Source: Monodelphis domestica
Taxonomy: Eukaryota > Chordata > Mammalia > Didelphimorphia > Didelphidae
NCBI RefSeq assembly: GCF_027887165.1
Contig: NC_077230.1
Span: 262,591,476-262,655,475, forward strand
Direction of reading: 5' to 3'
DNA: 64,000 nt
Shown here: positions 11,975-25,370 of the stretch, piece after piece
Position numbering within the stretch: the first letter of the stretch is position 1
Layout: each line of letters begins with the position of its first letter
Translations under genes and position numbers: made by a program
The notes under the pieces: model-generated
What the model saw: only the letters and a program-made list of their open reading frames with translations
What the model was told of the DNA's origin: nothing
Database searches by the model: none

Positions 11975-12215
11975 TCTCTGGTTTCCTTAAAATCCCACCT
12001 TCTATAGAAAGTCTTTCCTAGTCCAGTTAAATGCTAGCATCTTCCTGTTGATTATTTCAAATTTCTCCAGTATATAATTTGTGCATAGTTGTTTGCATTG
12101 TTGTCTCTCCTCTTTGATTGTGAAATCCCTGAGGGTAGAAAGTGTCTTTTCCTTTCTTTGTATCCCCAGCAACTAAGCACAGAGCCTGGCACATACTAAA
12201 TGCTTATTGTTTAAT
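11975..12215 (+). mobile_element. L2/L3 LINE 3' end
   Basis: It carries the typical order 'gtttgcattgttgtctctcc', 'ttgattgtgaaatccctgag', 'tatccccagcaactaagcac' and 'agcctggcacatactaaatg'. A MIR tail is present just upstream at about 11660-11745. The stretch 11745-11975 shows nothing. Confidence 0.6.
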
Positions 12216-12499
12216 GACCAAAGATGTACAGTATTTCATCTGGGCCAGGTGACTCAAACTCAACAAAGGCAGCTGCTAGATGTTCTCTTACTATCTCTTT
12301 ATCATATGTAGAAATATCTTAAGTCATTTTTGTTCTGTTAAGTCCTATGCATAAGTTATTCCCCTTTATAGGAAAAAAAACAGCAAAATTAGAATTAGTT
12401 AGCTTCACCTACTGTTGTCTGCTATCACTTCCTTATTCATCCTCAGCAGAGGTCTTCACCCCTATATTGCCTCTTTCCCTCAAGATGAATAAAACAAAA

Positions 12500-12720
12500 T
12501 GAGTGTGGGGCAATGGATAGGGCATCAGACTTGGTATCAGGGGTGCTCTAGTTTCAGCCAACACCTCCAAAATTTCCTCATTTTACAGGTGAAAATATCT
12601 AAAACATAAAGGTTTAAGTGACTTGCTTAGAGTCACAGAGGTAATAAGCCTGAGACTAGATAGGAACCCTGATCTTCTTTACTTCAAGGCTTATTATCTT
12701 ATCCACTATGTCAGATTCTC
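12500..12720 (-). mobile_element. Two MIR/CORE-SINE remnants
   Basis: At 12500-12560 a plus-oriented SINE head remnant ('ggggcaatggatagggcatc') abuts an antisense body at 12565-12715 ('cattttacaggtgaaaa', 'aagtgacttgcttagagtcac'). The following 740 bases (12720-13460) hold nothing recognisable. Confidence 0.45.
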
Positions 12721-13469
12721 TGAGTCTAAATCTAGAACTTGTTTTGATTGCACCAAGCTGCTCCTGGTGTGCCTCAGTAAGACATATTCTGATGTGACAG
12801 TTAATAAAACAATCTAAATAATCAATAATTAGCAAAACTTGATAACATAAGCATGAAGACAATTAAAAACTTAAATTTAAATTATAAATACATGCTTTGT
12901 CTCCAAATGGTATATGTTACTGTGAATAGGATATTTCTGGAAGGAAATGACAAACTACCACAGCTTACTCCCTTTTCCCAGGGAACCAAAACAGCACAAA
13001 CCAATTGAGTAATAACCCTGAGCATTCTCCAGGCCATGTTTTTAAAGGGATGTGTGACCCTGGCAGCAGGAACTGCTTTAATGGAAGGAATTTTCATCAG
13101 TTATACATACAGAACAAGGAAGATTCTTATTGAGAGAACTGTTAGTAACACGAGGAATAACTGCTTTTATTAAAACTACCTGCCAATTGCCTTAAGCATA
13201 CTTCGAGGGAAAGAGAAGGATCTCAGAAGAGCTTATCAGTCTCATTGCAATTCCTGAGGCTGCTATATACCTTGTTATCATTTTGATGTCTTCAGTGCCC
13301 AAATCTCCAACAAAGCCATAAAAGGAAAGGATACCATTAGAGTACAAAGACAGAAGGAAGGCACCTTAGCTATCAAAGAAGGTTCATGACTACCAATACA
13401 GGTCAGTAGCAGCAAGAGTATACTTTCATTTAATTTGCTTCTTTGTTTCCCCAACAGGTACCACAGCTT

Positions 13470-14060
13470 ATCTCTATTTTATTGTTTAATTGTTTTCCCA
13501 CACTTTTAAATAACATTATATAAGCTATAATATAATAATACTATATTAGTTCTTTGAAGGCAGAATGTATTTTGGTTTGGGTTTTGTATCCTCAGTACCT
13601 ACTACATAGGTAGGAGAGTAATTAATGTGGAATGCATAGATTTGGTCAAGGCAGTTTGCTCCTATCATTTATAGAATAATGCTGAAATAGATCTGACAGA
13701 TTAGGATGCCTAGGTGGTGTAGTAGATAGAGTGCTAGTTGAGCTGAATGGAAAACTACACCAGTAGTTTTGCCAAGAAAACACCAAATAGGATCACAAAG
13801 AATCAGACACAACTGAAAATGACTGAACAACAGAGATTTGCCTCTACAATCTGACATTATCCTGCTCTTTCAGCTTTATTTCATGTTATTTTCCTTCCTG
13901 TACTTATCCAAAACATGGCCTTTACTTTCCAGCCACTGAAACTCTGATCACATTCTTCTCTGTATCTACTGAATTCTGCTAATTTGTTAAAAGCTTAAGT
14001 TAAATGTCATCTTTTCCATAGTCTCCCTTGATTCTCCCCTCAGGATTTACATGCAGGATT
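13470..14060 (+). mobile_element. L2 fragments around a CORE-SINE
   Basis: An L2 3' end at about 13470-13625 ('ctttgaaggcagaatgt', 'cctcagtacctactacatag') and an L2 fragment at 13880-14060 ('cagtctcccttgattctccc'-like) flank a shortened plus-strand CORE-SINE at about 13690-13840. In the SINE, 'gcctaggtggtgtagtagat' and 'gaaaatgactgaacaaca' are joined with the middle missing. Confidence 0.5.
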
Positions 14061-15019
14061 GTATGATATAACACACATTTAGTAACTGCCAATTGGCTAT
14101 AGACAGCTGGAGGTATAAAAGTTTAAGTAAGATATGGTACCTTTCCTCAGAATATTCAGCCTAATACAGATATACAAGGCCAAGACAGACAGTTAGAATA
14201 CTACATGATAAGGACATTAGAGAAATGCAAATCAAAGTGTTATGTGAGATCTGCAAAATAAGAGGGACAGACTACACATGGTAGCACGCTGGAAGCTAAA
14301 GGCAGGGAGGGGAATTAGTGAAACTGCTTGATTTCTTAGCCATTGCCACCCTCCTTAGGAGTAGCATGAAGGTTGGGCTAGTGCCCTAATAAAGGCCAGC
14401 TCTTCCTATCTTGTTTTGTTTGGAGTCTTTGCACAAAATCAGCATCTGGTTGAGCCCACCAAACCACTCCCCTGTAAACAAATGTTAGAAAATACAATTT
14501 TCAAAGTTTTCTTAAATCTAGAATTTTCTAGGACTTAACTTGATTCTTTTATTAATCAACTTGCATTTCCTTCCTTTTTAAAACTCATTCTCTCCCCATC
14601 CCACATTCATGCCATTTATTCATTCCTTACTTCCTGTTCCAACTCCCATATATCTTCCTTGTGTTAAAAGAGATTTAACTATTTCCTGAGACTAGATACT
14701 AAAGTTGTTTTGAAAGGGAGTTGCAGTGGGTGCATCTTGGGCATTGAGGGTTAGCAAACATCTTAAACTTGTAGAGAGTGCCTTAGACTTGCTCTCCAGT
14801 TATATGATATATGGGCATCTTATTGACTGAACCCATCCAGAGGAAGTCCTATTCCCCCACAGCACCTACCACAACTCTTGGTACAAAACAAAATAATCAA
14901 TCTCTACCAAATTGAATTGGCTTTGAAATCCAATGAGAATTTTTCATACTCTAAGCAACATTGCTTCTACATTCATACCTACTTGTACATCTGCCACTAC
15001 CTTTCTCCCTGGATCAACT

Positions 15020-15130
15020 CTAAAGAAACATTTGGTAGTGCAACTGAGTTTTAGAAACATTAATTGTGGTATCAGGAACCAATAAAAGGAAGCATCAAAG
15101 GGCTGTTGAAAATACTCTGTGACAGGTCCA
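15020..15130 (+). repeat. Unclassified diverged repeat, copy 1
   Basis: About 110 bases align by eye, at roughly two-thirds identity, with 16740-16850 in the same orientation. Shared blocks include 'aaacat.tggta.tgca.ctg', 'ttagaaacat' / 'tcagaaacat' and 'ggaagc.tcaaag'. The family is unknown. The surroundings 14060-15350 otherwise hold nothing I recognise; an L2 tail remnant lies at about 15355-15460. Confidence 0.45.
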
Positions 15131-15627
15131 AATTTGCTTTGACTTTAGAGAAAGACAAGACTCAAACTAAGGTGCATCACAAAACACTCTGGAATTAAAG
15201 GAAAAGGATTTGATTTTGAACAAGATCCTGAGTTCAAATCCCAGTTCTTACAATTTCTACTGAACCTAAAACAAGTCAAAAACATCCTAAGCCTATTTTC
15301 CATATAAACACCTTCTCAAGCATCTTCTAAGTATGAAGTAAAAATGGACTGTATCACAGACCTCTTTTCCTAACATATCTCAACAACCTTATAGCTCTAG
15401 TTCTTTGAGAGTAAGGACCATGTCTACCACTTTCCAATATAATATTGTGTATTTTTTTTGTTTTGCTAATTCCTATTGTTTTCTTGTGTCCTAATGTTTC
15501 TGCTTTCTATTCTCCAACTTAAAAAAAAAGCCTCTCCTCTATTTTTTCTGCTATCTTTTCTTCTGACCACCTTTCACTATGCATTTGTGGAATTCCTCCT
15601 GTAGTTTTCCTATTCCTGCCATTTCTG

Positions 15628-15868
15628 CTATTTCATTCAAGTTGTTCAGTGCTGTCTGATTCTTCCTGACCCCATATGGGATTTTCTTGGCAAAAATACT
15701 GGAATGGATTGCCATTTCCTTCTCCAGCTCATTTGACATTTGAGGAACTGAGGCTAAATGATTTGCCAGGATCACATAGCTACTGTGTCTGAGGTCAGAT
15801 TTAAACTTAGGAAGATGAGTCTTCCTGACTTCAGGTCCTGCACTCTTATCTGCTATGCCATTCCTTTA
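15628..15868 (-). mobile_element. CORE-SINE (MON1/Ther1-like), antisense
   Basis: Near full-length antisense copy: 'gttgttcagtgctgtctga', 'accccatatgggattttctt', 'ctccagctcatttgacattt', 'aaatgatttgccaggatcac' and 'ttcctgacttcaggtcctgc'. Confidence 0.75.
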
Positions 15869-16091
15869 GGTATACAAGTACCAGTGAGGATGCTTATTTG
15901 TGAGTATCAGTTTCTATACGTGTCCATGGCTCAGTTAGGGCTGCCATCTAGGTGGAACTGCTTTAATTTTTAATTCTTATCTAAATTGACTCATGTGCTT
16001 TGGAAAGAATGGGGAAGAGTTTTTGGCAAGTGTTAGAAAAGTTTTTTTAACTACTCTACTAAGTACCATGGAAGTGAAATAGGATCTTCAC

Positions 16092-16215
16092 TAGTCATGT
16101 GAAATAACCAGCATTGTAGAATTAGCCTTGGAGCCAAATGAACTCTGAAAGTCTACCACTTGCTACCTGTGCAACCTTGGGCAACACTCCTACCTCTCTT
16201 AAGCAACTCATATCC
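16092..16215 (+). mobile_element. MIR remnant
   Basis: It has the sense MIR order 'ccagcattgtagaattagcc', 'ccacttgctacctgtgca' and 'ccttgggcaacactcctacc'. Old copy. Confidence 0.5.
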
Positions 16216-16739
16216 ATTACCTATACAATGAGTATAATTACAAATTTGAAGAAACATGGAAAACTTTCTATTGCTTAAAAATAAGCAGGCCTACGGTAAC
16301 TCCAACAATGTAACTTAAGAGATCACCAAAAGGAAGTCAGAGTAACTGAAAAACCAACAAAAAGTCCAGAGAAAAGATGCCTCCCCCTCATAGAAGAGGC
16401 AGAGGACTACTAGTACAGAATATTATATACAATGTCAGATGTGGTTACTGTATCCAGTATTATTGTTTTGTTATTGTTATCATAAGGGAGTACAATAAAA
16501 TCTGTACTATCCCACAGGGTATAGAAGATTAAATAAGGTACATGAAAGTAATTTGTAATTATAAGGAACTATATAAAAGTAAACTATTTCTATAATGGCT
16601 ACTTAGAAATAAATGAGCAAGTATTTTGTGGGACTGTGAGGGGTATTAATATTGAGATATTAGGCTGTAGAGATGGCAGTAAAACATATTCAAATATGTG
16701 TTTTATTTGTTGTCACCACAGGACTGTGGGAAAACACAT

Positions 16740-16850
16740 CAATAAAGGAACATCTGGTACTGCAGCTGTGTTTCAGAAACATGTGATGTGTGTTATCAAG
16801 AACCTACACAGGGAAGCTTCAAAGCCTAAGTTGTCAAAGAATATAAAGAC
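16740..16850 (+). repeat. Unclassified diverged repeat, copy 2
   Basis: Partner of 15020-15130. It lies inside an open frame (16636-16992, 118 codons) that has no recognisable domain, and which I do not call as a gene. Confidence 0.45.
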
Positions 16851-16992
16851 TAAAGATAGGACTGCAGGGAAAGACTGCAGGGAATTCAAAGGTTGGCTGG
16901 CAATCACCACTTCTATTTCTAGAAAAAAGTACTGGACCAGAGTAGCTAAGTTACCAATAGATGCAGTTTCAGATGGGAAAGTGGTTAGTTAA

Positions 16993-18963
16993 AAACAGGC
17001 AAGGATGCATGGTCATATTGAAAATTAATTCCTTATTTTAATACCAAATAGCTTAAAACCACATCATTTAATATGTTTATTTACCACTAGGTGGGCAATA
17101 ATACAGGCTAGATTTCACTAACAAGGAAAGTCAGAAATCATGGGCAAACCTGGACAGAATTTTTGAGATTTTTAGTACAGACTTTTCATTTCAAACAAAT
17201 GAAAGGTTTTTTAAAAACTACTATTCTGTTATTTGTTTCTGTGACCTGAAGCAGTTCATGCAACAGATAGAATTTTTAAAACAAGTATCTCATTGTAGAT
17301 CCTATTTTAAATCCTAGATATAGTACAGGAAAATTTCAGATGGAAAGTGAGAAAGTTATAGAAAGTGAGAAATGTCTGTAAGAGGCTTTTAGAGGTCTAA
17401 GAAAGGCACTATAACGATGATAAAATATGTAGCTGATAAAGCTAAGTATTATTCTTAATGACTAATGAATTCAAGGGCATTCTTTAAAATTCATCCATAT
17501 TAGAGCTAAACCAGCAAATACAAACTTCAATTACAAAGACACCCAATTAAATTACAAGCTTCTTAAAACAATTTCATATGGTATAAGTCTCTTGAATGCT
17601 TCAACAGCATTTAGGTAAACATACCAATTTCACTATGCAAACTTATCAAAACTGATTGCCAAGAAGTATAAGCCAAAGGAAAGAAATATCCCTTTCCTTA
17701 GTCTTTAAAACACACACACTCATACCCACCCCAATTAAATTCCTTATGGTCTGGAACATTCCAAAATAACTTGTTTTCTTTATTAATAGGATGTAAATAT
17801 ATGGCTTATTTAAAACAAACACTTCACCTTTTCCCTTTAAAGTTTTCTTTTTCCACTTACAAAGAAGGGGAGAAAATTTTTGTAACTTTGATTATATAAT
17901 TCAAAAAGCCCTAGGATGGTGGACCTTTTGATTGCTTTAAAATTATACAAATACATTTCCTCCAAATTATCAAGATAGAAGGTCTCTAGGGGTAGGAACC
18001 TATTCTCTAATCTCATGTATAATAGGTATTCTTGGACTAGTCAACTGCCTGTCATTGCTCCAATTGGTCAGGTCCACTTAAAAGAGGTCCATTTATTTTC
18101 CATTATACAATACCCTGTACTTATTATGAACCCAGTGGTTTAGCAAAATTTAAGATAATATACTTTATAACTCTCATTTTCCCCCCAAAAGATGGGATAG
18201 AAAATCTTGTTCTCTCACCTGTGAGTGTCTATTTTTCCCAAGCAATTTGACAGTAAGAAAATCCAAAATTACCCCACAATTCACATTTCCAGAACGTCTT
18301 TTCCTGCTCCCTTCATTAATGAAAAAGGGAATAACTACAAGTTTTTGAGCTATTTAAGAAAAAAAAAGTATCCACACAACCATTCCCTGTTATCGTGGAT
18401 AATTTTGAATTAATTTTTAAATATAATTATTACTTACTTTGGGTCTAATGCTATACAATAGATTTTTCCTCATCCTGACAACCTATATAAGCACACAAAA
18501 CAGACAATTGTTCAAGATGGTGGCAATACTTGGCACAAAGAAGACAAATGTAGCAGTCCCTAAATTAGGCAAAAAAAAAAATCACTATGGATATAAAGAA
18601 GGTGCTCAGTAATTGTTACTTGTAGAATCTTGCCATTAATACTTAGGGAAATGCCACTTGGAAAAATAAGGAATGGGAAAGTGACAGATACAAAAAAGTT
18701 GTACATGTCTCAACATTGGTACAGATTTATATATCAGCTCCTGATTACCTGCAAAAATGGAGGGGGGGAAAGAAAAATAATATATAAAATATATAAAAAA
18801 TAAAATAAAACAAATAGTCCCCAAACCATTTATATGGCTTTGGAATACATTTTTGCACTTGAATTTATGTCGGAGAACTTGGAACACTTAAACTAAGCTA
18901 TATTGCAAAATAGATTAATAGTCACAAATACCATTACCAGGACAATGAAATTTTAAAATACTG
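16993..18963 (-). other. JRKL 3' flank / probable 3' UTR
   Basis: AT-rich sequence directly downstream of the JRKL stop codon on the minus strand. No transposon, exon or RNA gene is recognisable. It probably contains the JRKL 3' untranslated region, since the coding part is intronless and the gene must end here, but I cannot place the poly(A) site. Confidence 0.35.
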
Positions 18964-20595
<1,632 letters not shown>

Positions 20596-20780
20596 TCACA
20601 GGAGCTCTCCCTTTCCCACACTTGTCACTTTCTGGTTCTAGACTCAGTTACTGTGGCACTGTCCCTTTCAGACTGGGCTGGCAAGAGGGATTCCAGAGGA
20701 GAGAGGGCGAGAGAGGGAAGGCCAAAGGACCCAGATGGGCAGCCTGGCTGGGGGAGGAAGAAGGCCCAAAATCGCCGCGG

Positions 20781-20794
20781 ATAATCCGGATTAT
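20781..20794. promoter_or_regulatory. Palindromic homeodomain-type site TAATCC/GGATTA
   Basis: ATAATCCGGATTAT is a perfect 14-base palindrome made of two abutting TAATCC sites, the core bound by K50-type homeodomain proteins (OTX, CRX, PITX, goosecoid). It sits in the CpG island on the JRKL side. Binding is inference. Confidence 0.5.
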
Positions 20795-21284
20795 GAATGT
20801 TTGTTTAATTCCTCCTTCCCACTCCAAACCACAGCAGAGGGAGGAAGAACACAATCTCGGTACTGGCCTCGCGCGGGGACGGGACAGGTGGCCCCTGCTC
20901 CCCTGGGAGAACCTAAAGTTGAGCTCGGAAGCGCCACAGCAGGGGAGGGGCCGGAGTCCGCCACCTCCCTCTCCCCAGGGGAGTAAGCGCTGGGGTCGGA
21001 GCGGTCGTTCGTACCCCCACAACCACGCCGCAGGGACTCTCCTTCCAGTTGCCTCGTCTGGGTCGCCAGAGCCTCCCCGCGCCCCACTTGGCCCCACGGG
21101 GACCCGCTCCCCACCTCTGAGCTCTCTGCCGGGCCCCCCAGCGCCGCTCCCTCACTACACAGCCCAGCCAGCTCCTCCCCCTCCAGGACGCGATCCCGGA
21201 AAAGGGCCCCTCCCACCCTCGAGCCCCGCCGAAAGAAGGCGGGACTTCCGACCTCTGGCTTCCGGAAAGGGCCGCGGGACGCCC

Positions 21285-21372
21285 CAGTCCGCCGAGCTGA
21301 CGCTGAAGGCGGAGGCGGAGACGTGGGCGGAGGCGGAGGCGGCCGAAGGCGGTGGCTGCGGCGGTTTGAAAG
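21285..21372 (+). other. CCDC82: CCDC82 noncoding exon 1 (5' end uncertain)
   Basis: The GC-rich sequence with repeated GGCGGA units (21307-21345) ends in a consensus donor, GAAAG|GTGAGG, with GT at 21373-21374. A first exon ending here and joined to the acceptor at 28228 would make a 5' UTR. The transcription start is not determined. Confidence 0.55.
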
Positions 21373-21587
21373 GTGAGGGAGCGGGACCGCTTAGGGCGGG
21401 GGTTTGTCAGCGCTGCCTCTCAGCGAATGACTTTCCCAGAGGGGCGGGGTAGAAAGCACCCGTTCCCCAGTGCCTGGCAAATACTCCCTAGGCTCCCGGG
21501 CGAGGGTGGTGCCCTCGAGTGGGGACGGGAGGGGGCGGGAACGGCCTGTGACAGCCCTTCCCTTCCATTCCCTTCTCTTCCCAGCAG

Positions 21588-21646
21588 AGCAGAGGCTAAC
21601 TGAGCTGCCCTCAGCCCCTGGGGACACCCCTTCCCGGGAATTGCAG
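21588..21646 (+). other. CCDC82: Possible alternative CCDC82 noncoding exon
   Basis: A pyrimidine tract and CAG (ending at 21587) are followed by about 59 bases and a consensus donor, TTGCAG|GTAAGC (GT at 21647). This could be an alternative or second noncoding exon. Transcript data would decide. The stretch 21660-22485 that follows holds a TG-rich run (21855-21895) and nothing else I recognise. Confidence 0.35.
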
Positions 21647-23694
21647 GTAAGCCTAGGCTGGGAAGCCAATGGTTTTGTTTTCTCTCGGCTGTTGATTCCC
21701 CCACTCCTTTCCTCTCTTCTCAGCTCTGTTCTATCTCTTTGCTCCGCCCTGAGCTTTTCTGTGGCGCGCTGTTATCCCAAAGCTGTGCCTCAGCATCTGG
21801 TTTCTCAATTATGTTTCCCATCCCGCCTCCTTCTGGCAGAAGTGGCGAAGATGGATGTATGTGTGTGCCTGTGTGTGTGTATGTATATGTGTGAGTAGGG
21901 GGGTGGGGAAGGTGCGCAAGGTGCGCGTGAGTGCAACTAGGGAAAATAGCACTGCTTATTTTTTTAAAATGTACCGTAGTTGTTATTCTCCCTCATTTTC
22001 AAAGAAATTTTATTACGCGCCTTGCAAAGGTGCATGAATGCTAATAGGATAACATGGTCAATCTAGAGAGCCAAGTCTGCAGGGTTGGCCCAAGTCAAAA
22101 TTGTGAAGACTGACGTTTGTTGTGCATCTGAGGTTCTGAATAATATGAGTGTGATATTTGTTGCTTTATTTTTAAGGCAACAAAGACCTTTTCGTGCCCA
22201 ATCTCTCTTCGTCCTCACAAAGACGCAGAGGTAGAACTAGTTACTTTTTTTCATCTCATTTTTTACCATTGAGGTAATGGAATATGTACGGAAAGGCATA
22301 AGTGACTTTCTCTTGTGAATAAAGAGGATGTAATTCAAGCCTCAATTTTCCGATTCTTGGACCATTGATTTGTCTATTGTTCAATGCCCTTAACCCTTCT
22401 GGCTCAGCGACCTTATATTTGTTGCCCAGACACTGGAGGGAAAGACTGAATGAACTGATTCATAATTACGCATTAGGTCTTAAATGAATTCTTTGAGTTG
22501 GAAGGCATTTCAAAGGTAAATTAATCCAAACCCCTACCTGATAAAAGCATAATCCTATTCTGCCCTTGAAAAGTTCTTACATTCTACTTGAAGATCTCTA
22601 AGGCATTTTGTACAATGTTAAATATCAAATAAGGAGAAAAAATAGAATTGACATGCCTGTATCTACCTGTTCCCCTACTTCATCCTTCACTAGAGGCAAA
22701 ATAAGTATTAAGAAGCTTGACCGAATTGTTATTTTATAAAATGTAGCATAAGTGAAATTTCCAAATAACTATAACTGTTCCATTGGTTTCTTAGTTAAAT
22801 ATGCCCCCCACATCCTGAAAACTGTGAGTTTATTTCTCTGTAGTGCCAGCTTTACCTTCACAATGCTTTTCCGTTCTCATCTCAGTTCTCAGATTTCAGC
22901 TTTTCTTTTACTTTCAACCTCTCTTCCTGATGCCCCAATCCCCTTACTGCCTGAATGTCACTGAGATCCACTAGAGAAAATAAATTAACCATATAGCTCC
23001 TTTTTTAAAATTAATTTTTAAATTAACAGTTATTTATTTTTGTTCTCACTCCTACTTTGTTCTTCTACCAGAAAAAGAAAAACAAACTCAAGGCACATAC
23101 CCCTTTTAATGCTTTTCTAGTAACAAAAAATAAAGATTGCACTGAAAGACATCTAGTGATAAGGAAACTTCTTTTTAAGACAACCCATTACACTTATGGA
23201 AAGCTATGATCAGAAAGTTTTTCTTTACATCTAGCCAAAATCTGATATTCTACTAAAATCCATTATTGTTAGACCTTATGGGACCAAGCTAAACAAATTT
23301 AATCTCATTTCTACCGAACATACTTTGAAGTACTTGGAGAACTTTCATATTGTTTGCCTTCCTTTTATCAATGCTTTCTCTTTTTCAGGCTAAATATACT
23401 CAATCACTTCAATTAATCCTATTCTGGTTTGGTTTCTAGTTTTCTACCTCGAATTCACTTTTCTAAACCTGATTGCTGAGAGGATCTTGAATATTCAACA
23501 CCCAAAACTGAACAGTATATTCCAGAAGTAATCTGTCCAGAGCAGACTATGCTGAGACTGCTCCTGTAGCTCTCTCATTCTGGACACTGCCTTTTTTATA
23601 AAGTCTAAGGTTATGATAGATTTTGGCTGCTATATCTAACTCATCTCTGAGACTATCTTCAATTTACTCGATATATTTCGTATGAGTTGTCTCC

Positions 23695-23830
23695 CCCATT
23701 AGAATGAGAGCTCCTTGTGTGTAGTTTTACCTTTCTATGTATCCCCAGGACTTGGCATAATCATATTATATGCATATAATATGATGTGTATGTAGTAAGC
23801 CCTTAATAAATGCTTATTGACTACCTGACT
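23695..23830 (+). mobile_element. L2/L3 3' tail nested in CR1
   Basis: 'ctcccccattagaatgagag', 'tatccccaggacttggcata' and 'cttaataaatgcttattgac' mark an L2/L3 3' end. It contains a 26-base perfect palindrome at 23760-23785. Confidence 0.6.
23760..23785. repeat. 26-bp perfect palindrome
   Basis: The sequence reads ATCATATTATATG followed by its exact reverse complement, CATATAATATGAT, with no spacer. AT-rich. Confidence 0.95.
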
Positions 23831-24339
23831 TGACTACTTATGCTCCAAGTTCCTTGATCCTAGTTTCCCCCCCCACACACACACAAATTGTTTTCTGGCC
23901 ATGCATCCCCACACACTGTGCTTATACTGCTGATTTTACTTTTGTCCTTAAGTTTCATCCTGTTAGATTTAGACTATCATTTATAAGATTTTTAAAATCC
24001 TATTTTCCATTGAATTAGCTATTTCTCCTAGATTTGTATTTTCTACAGATTAAATAATCACATTGCTATATTTTCACGCAAGTCTGACAAAAACATTATT
24101 GAGACAGAAAAAGGAGCTATCTAAAGAAAGTAACATAGTTGTGCTGGAAGTACTTTGGTGTTGTTGATATTTTTTAAAGGATACATCCAAAAGCTTGAAT
24201 ACAAATTCACAGAATCAAGGACAAACATAAAAGAATGGCATAGACCTATGAAAATGATGTGTGAAGGTTAAAGTCCAGAGTGTCCTGAAGCATTTGAAAA
24301 ATACTAAATACAATGAAACTTTTAAAAAATCTATATTGG

Positions 24340-25370
24340 AGATATGAAAACTAAGGAAAAAATGACCTCAGCATAAGGTATGAAGGATGATGTTAACAGA
24401 TAAAATGAAGCAGAATTTTTCAACTCCTTTTTTTATGTCAAGGAGAATAATCTTTAGACAGAAAAGGATAAAAATAAGATTGTCATGAGGAAATTTCAAC
24501 CACAGGTAAGTGAGGAAATTGTAAGGAAGTATCTAAATTAAATTATCCATCCAGATTACAGATCTGGGATTTGAATTGTAGATACAATTGCTGAATCAAT
24601 ATCAGCAAACTTTGAGATATCATGGAAAATGATCGATGTACCCTTAATTTGAACAAGATGAAATTTGTTGGAGATATAAAGTCCTGAACTTAAATTAAAA
24701 AGCAAAAAACAAAAACAAATTTGCAGTACCAGATGCAAGAGATAATACTAAATAGTTCATTGGGAAAAGACCTGAGGTTTTAGTTAATTGAAAATTTAGT
24801 GTGAGTGACCTGTATGATAGAGTAGGCAGAAAAAAACTATGATCTTAGATTGCATTAATAATAATATCATATCCAGAACAAATTACTTGAAAGTCCCACT
24901 GTACTCTGCTAGTCAAACCTCAGGTAGAGTTCTATTTTAGTGGAGCTATTGATAAACTGGAACTTTTCTCAGAGGAGGGTAACAAGGATGGTGAGAGAGC
25001 TGAAAATTATAGTCTAGAATTGATTAAACTAACTGAAGATGATCAATGTAGAGAAAAGATTTAGGGAAGAAATCATAGCTATTTGTGGGGGAGAGATTAG
25101 ACCTACTTTGTTTTTTCCCAGAGGGGAGAATAATGTGCAAAGGGTAGAAATTTTAGAAAAGGTAAATTTTAGCTCAATATTAAGGAAGAATCTCCTAAGG
25201 ATTAGAAATGTACAAAAATGGATTGCCCCATAAAGAAGTCATCAAGCAAAAGTTAGATCATCACTTGTCAGGGATATTGAAGAAGAAACTTGTGCTTTAG
25301 GTAGGTGTTGGACTAGACCACACCAGTAAGGGCCTTTACAACTCAGAATACTATAATCCCTAAATTCTTT
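24340..25370 (+). mobile_element. CR1 LINE 3' region, sense
   Basis: Sense copy of the same family as 22485-24015: 'cagaggagggtaacaaggat', 'gaagatgatcaatgtagaga', 'ctcaatattaaggaagaatc', 'catcacttgtcagggatatt' and the terminal 'gtgttggactagaccacacc' with 'cctttacaactcagaatact'. The open frame at 25039-25233 is a decayed part of it. Confidence 0.6.

Larger units (their letters stand above)
20680..21660. promoter_or_regulatory. CpG island, JRKL/CCDC82 bidirectional promoter
   Basis: The only GC-rich, CpG-rich stretch in the window lies between the divergently oriented JRKL coding exon and the first CCDC82 exon. Visible elements: ETS/GABP-type cores ACTTCCG (21244-21250), TTCCGGAA (21260-21267) and CCGGAA (21196-21201); a GC box GGGGCGGGG (21441-21449); and a 14-base perfect palindrome (20781-20794). 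No good TATA box is seen near the expected starts. Divergent gene pairs with a shared CpG island and ETS sites are a known vertebrate promoter class. Transcription starts are inferred, not seen. Confidence 0.8.
22485..24015 (-). mobile_element. CR1 LINE 3' region, antisense, interrupted
   Basis: The plus strand is the reverse complement of the amniote CR1 3' region, from 'gttggaaggcatttcaaagg' (element 3' end, 22500) through 'ctacttgaagatctct', 'cagaaagtttttctttacat', 'caggctaaatatactcaatc', 'cacccaaaactgaacagtat' and 'catcctgttagattt'. It is split: about 22605-23130 is unexplained extra sequence, and 23690-23830 is a nested L2/L3 3' tail. It lies in CCDC82 intron 1. Confidence 0.6.

Noticed and set aside
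16636-16992. 118-codon open frame on the plus strand
   Set aside because: No known domain, no promoter or splice support, and part of it is a diverged repeat also seen at 15020-15130.
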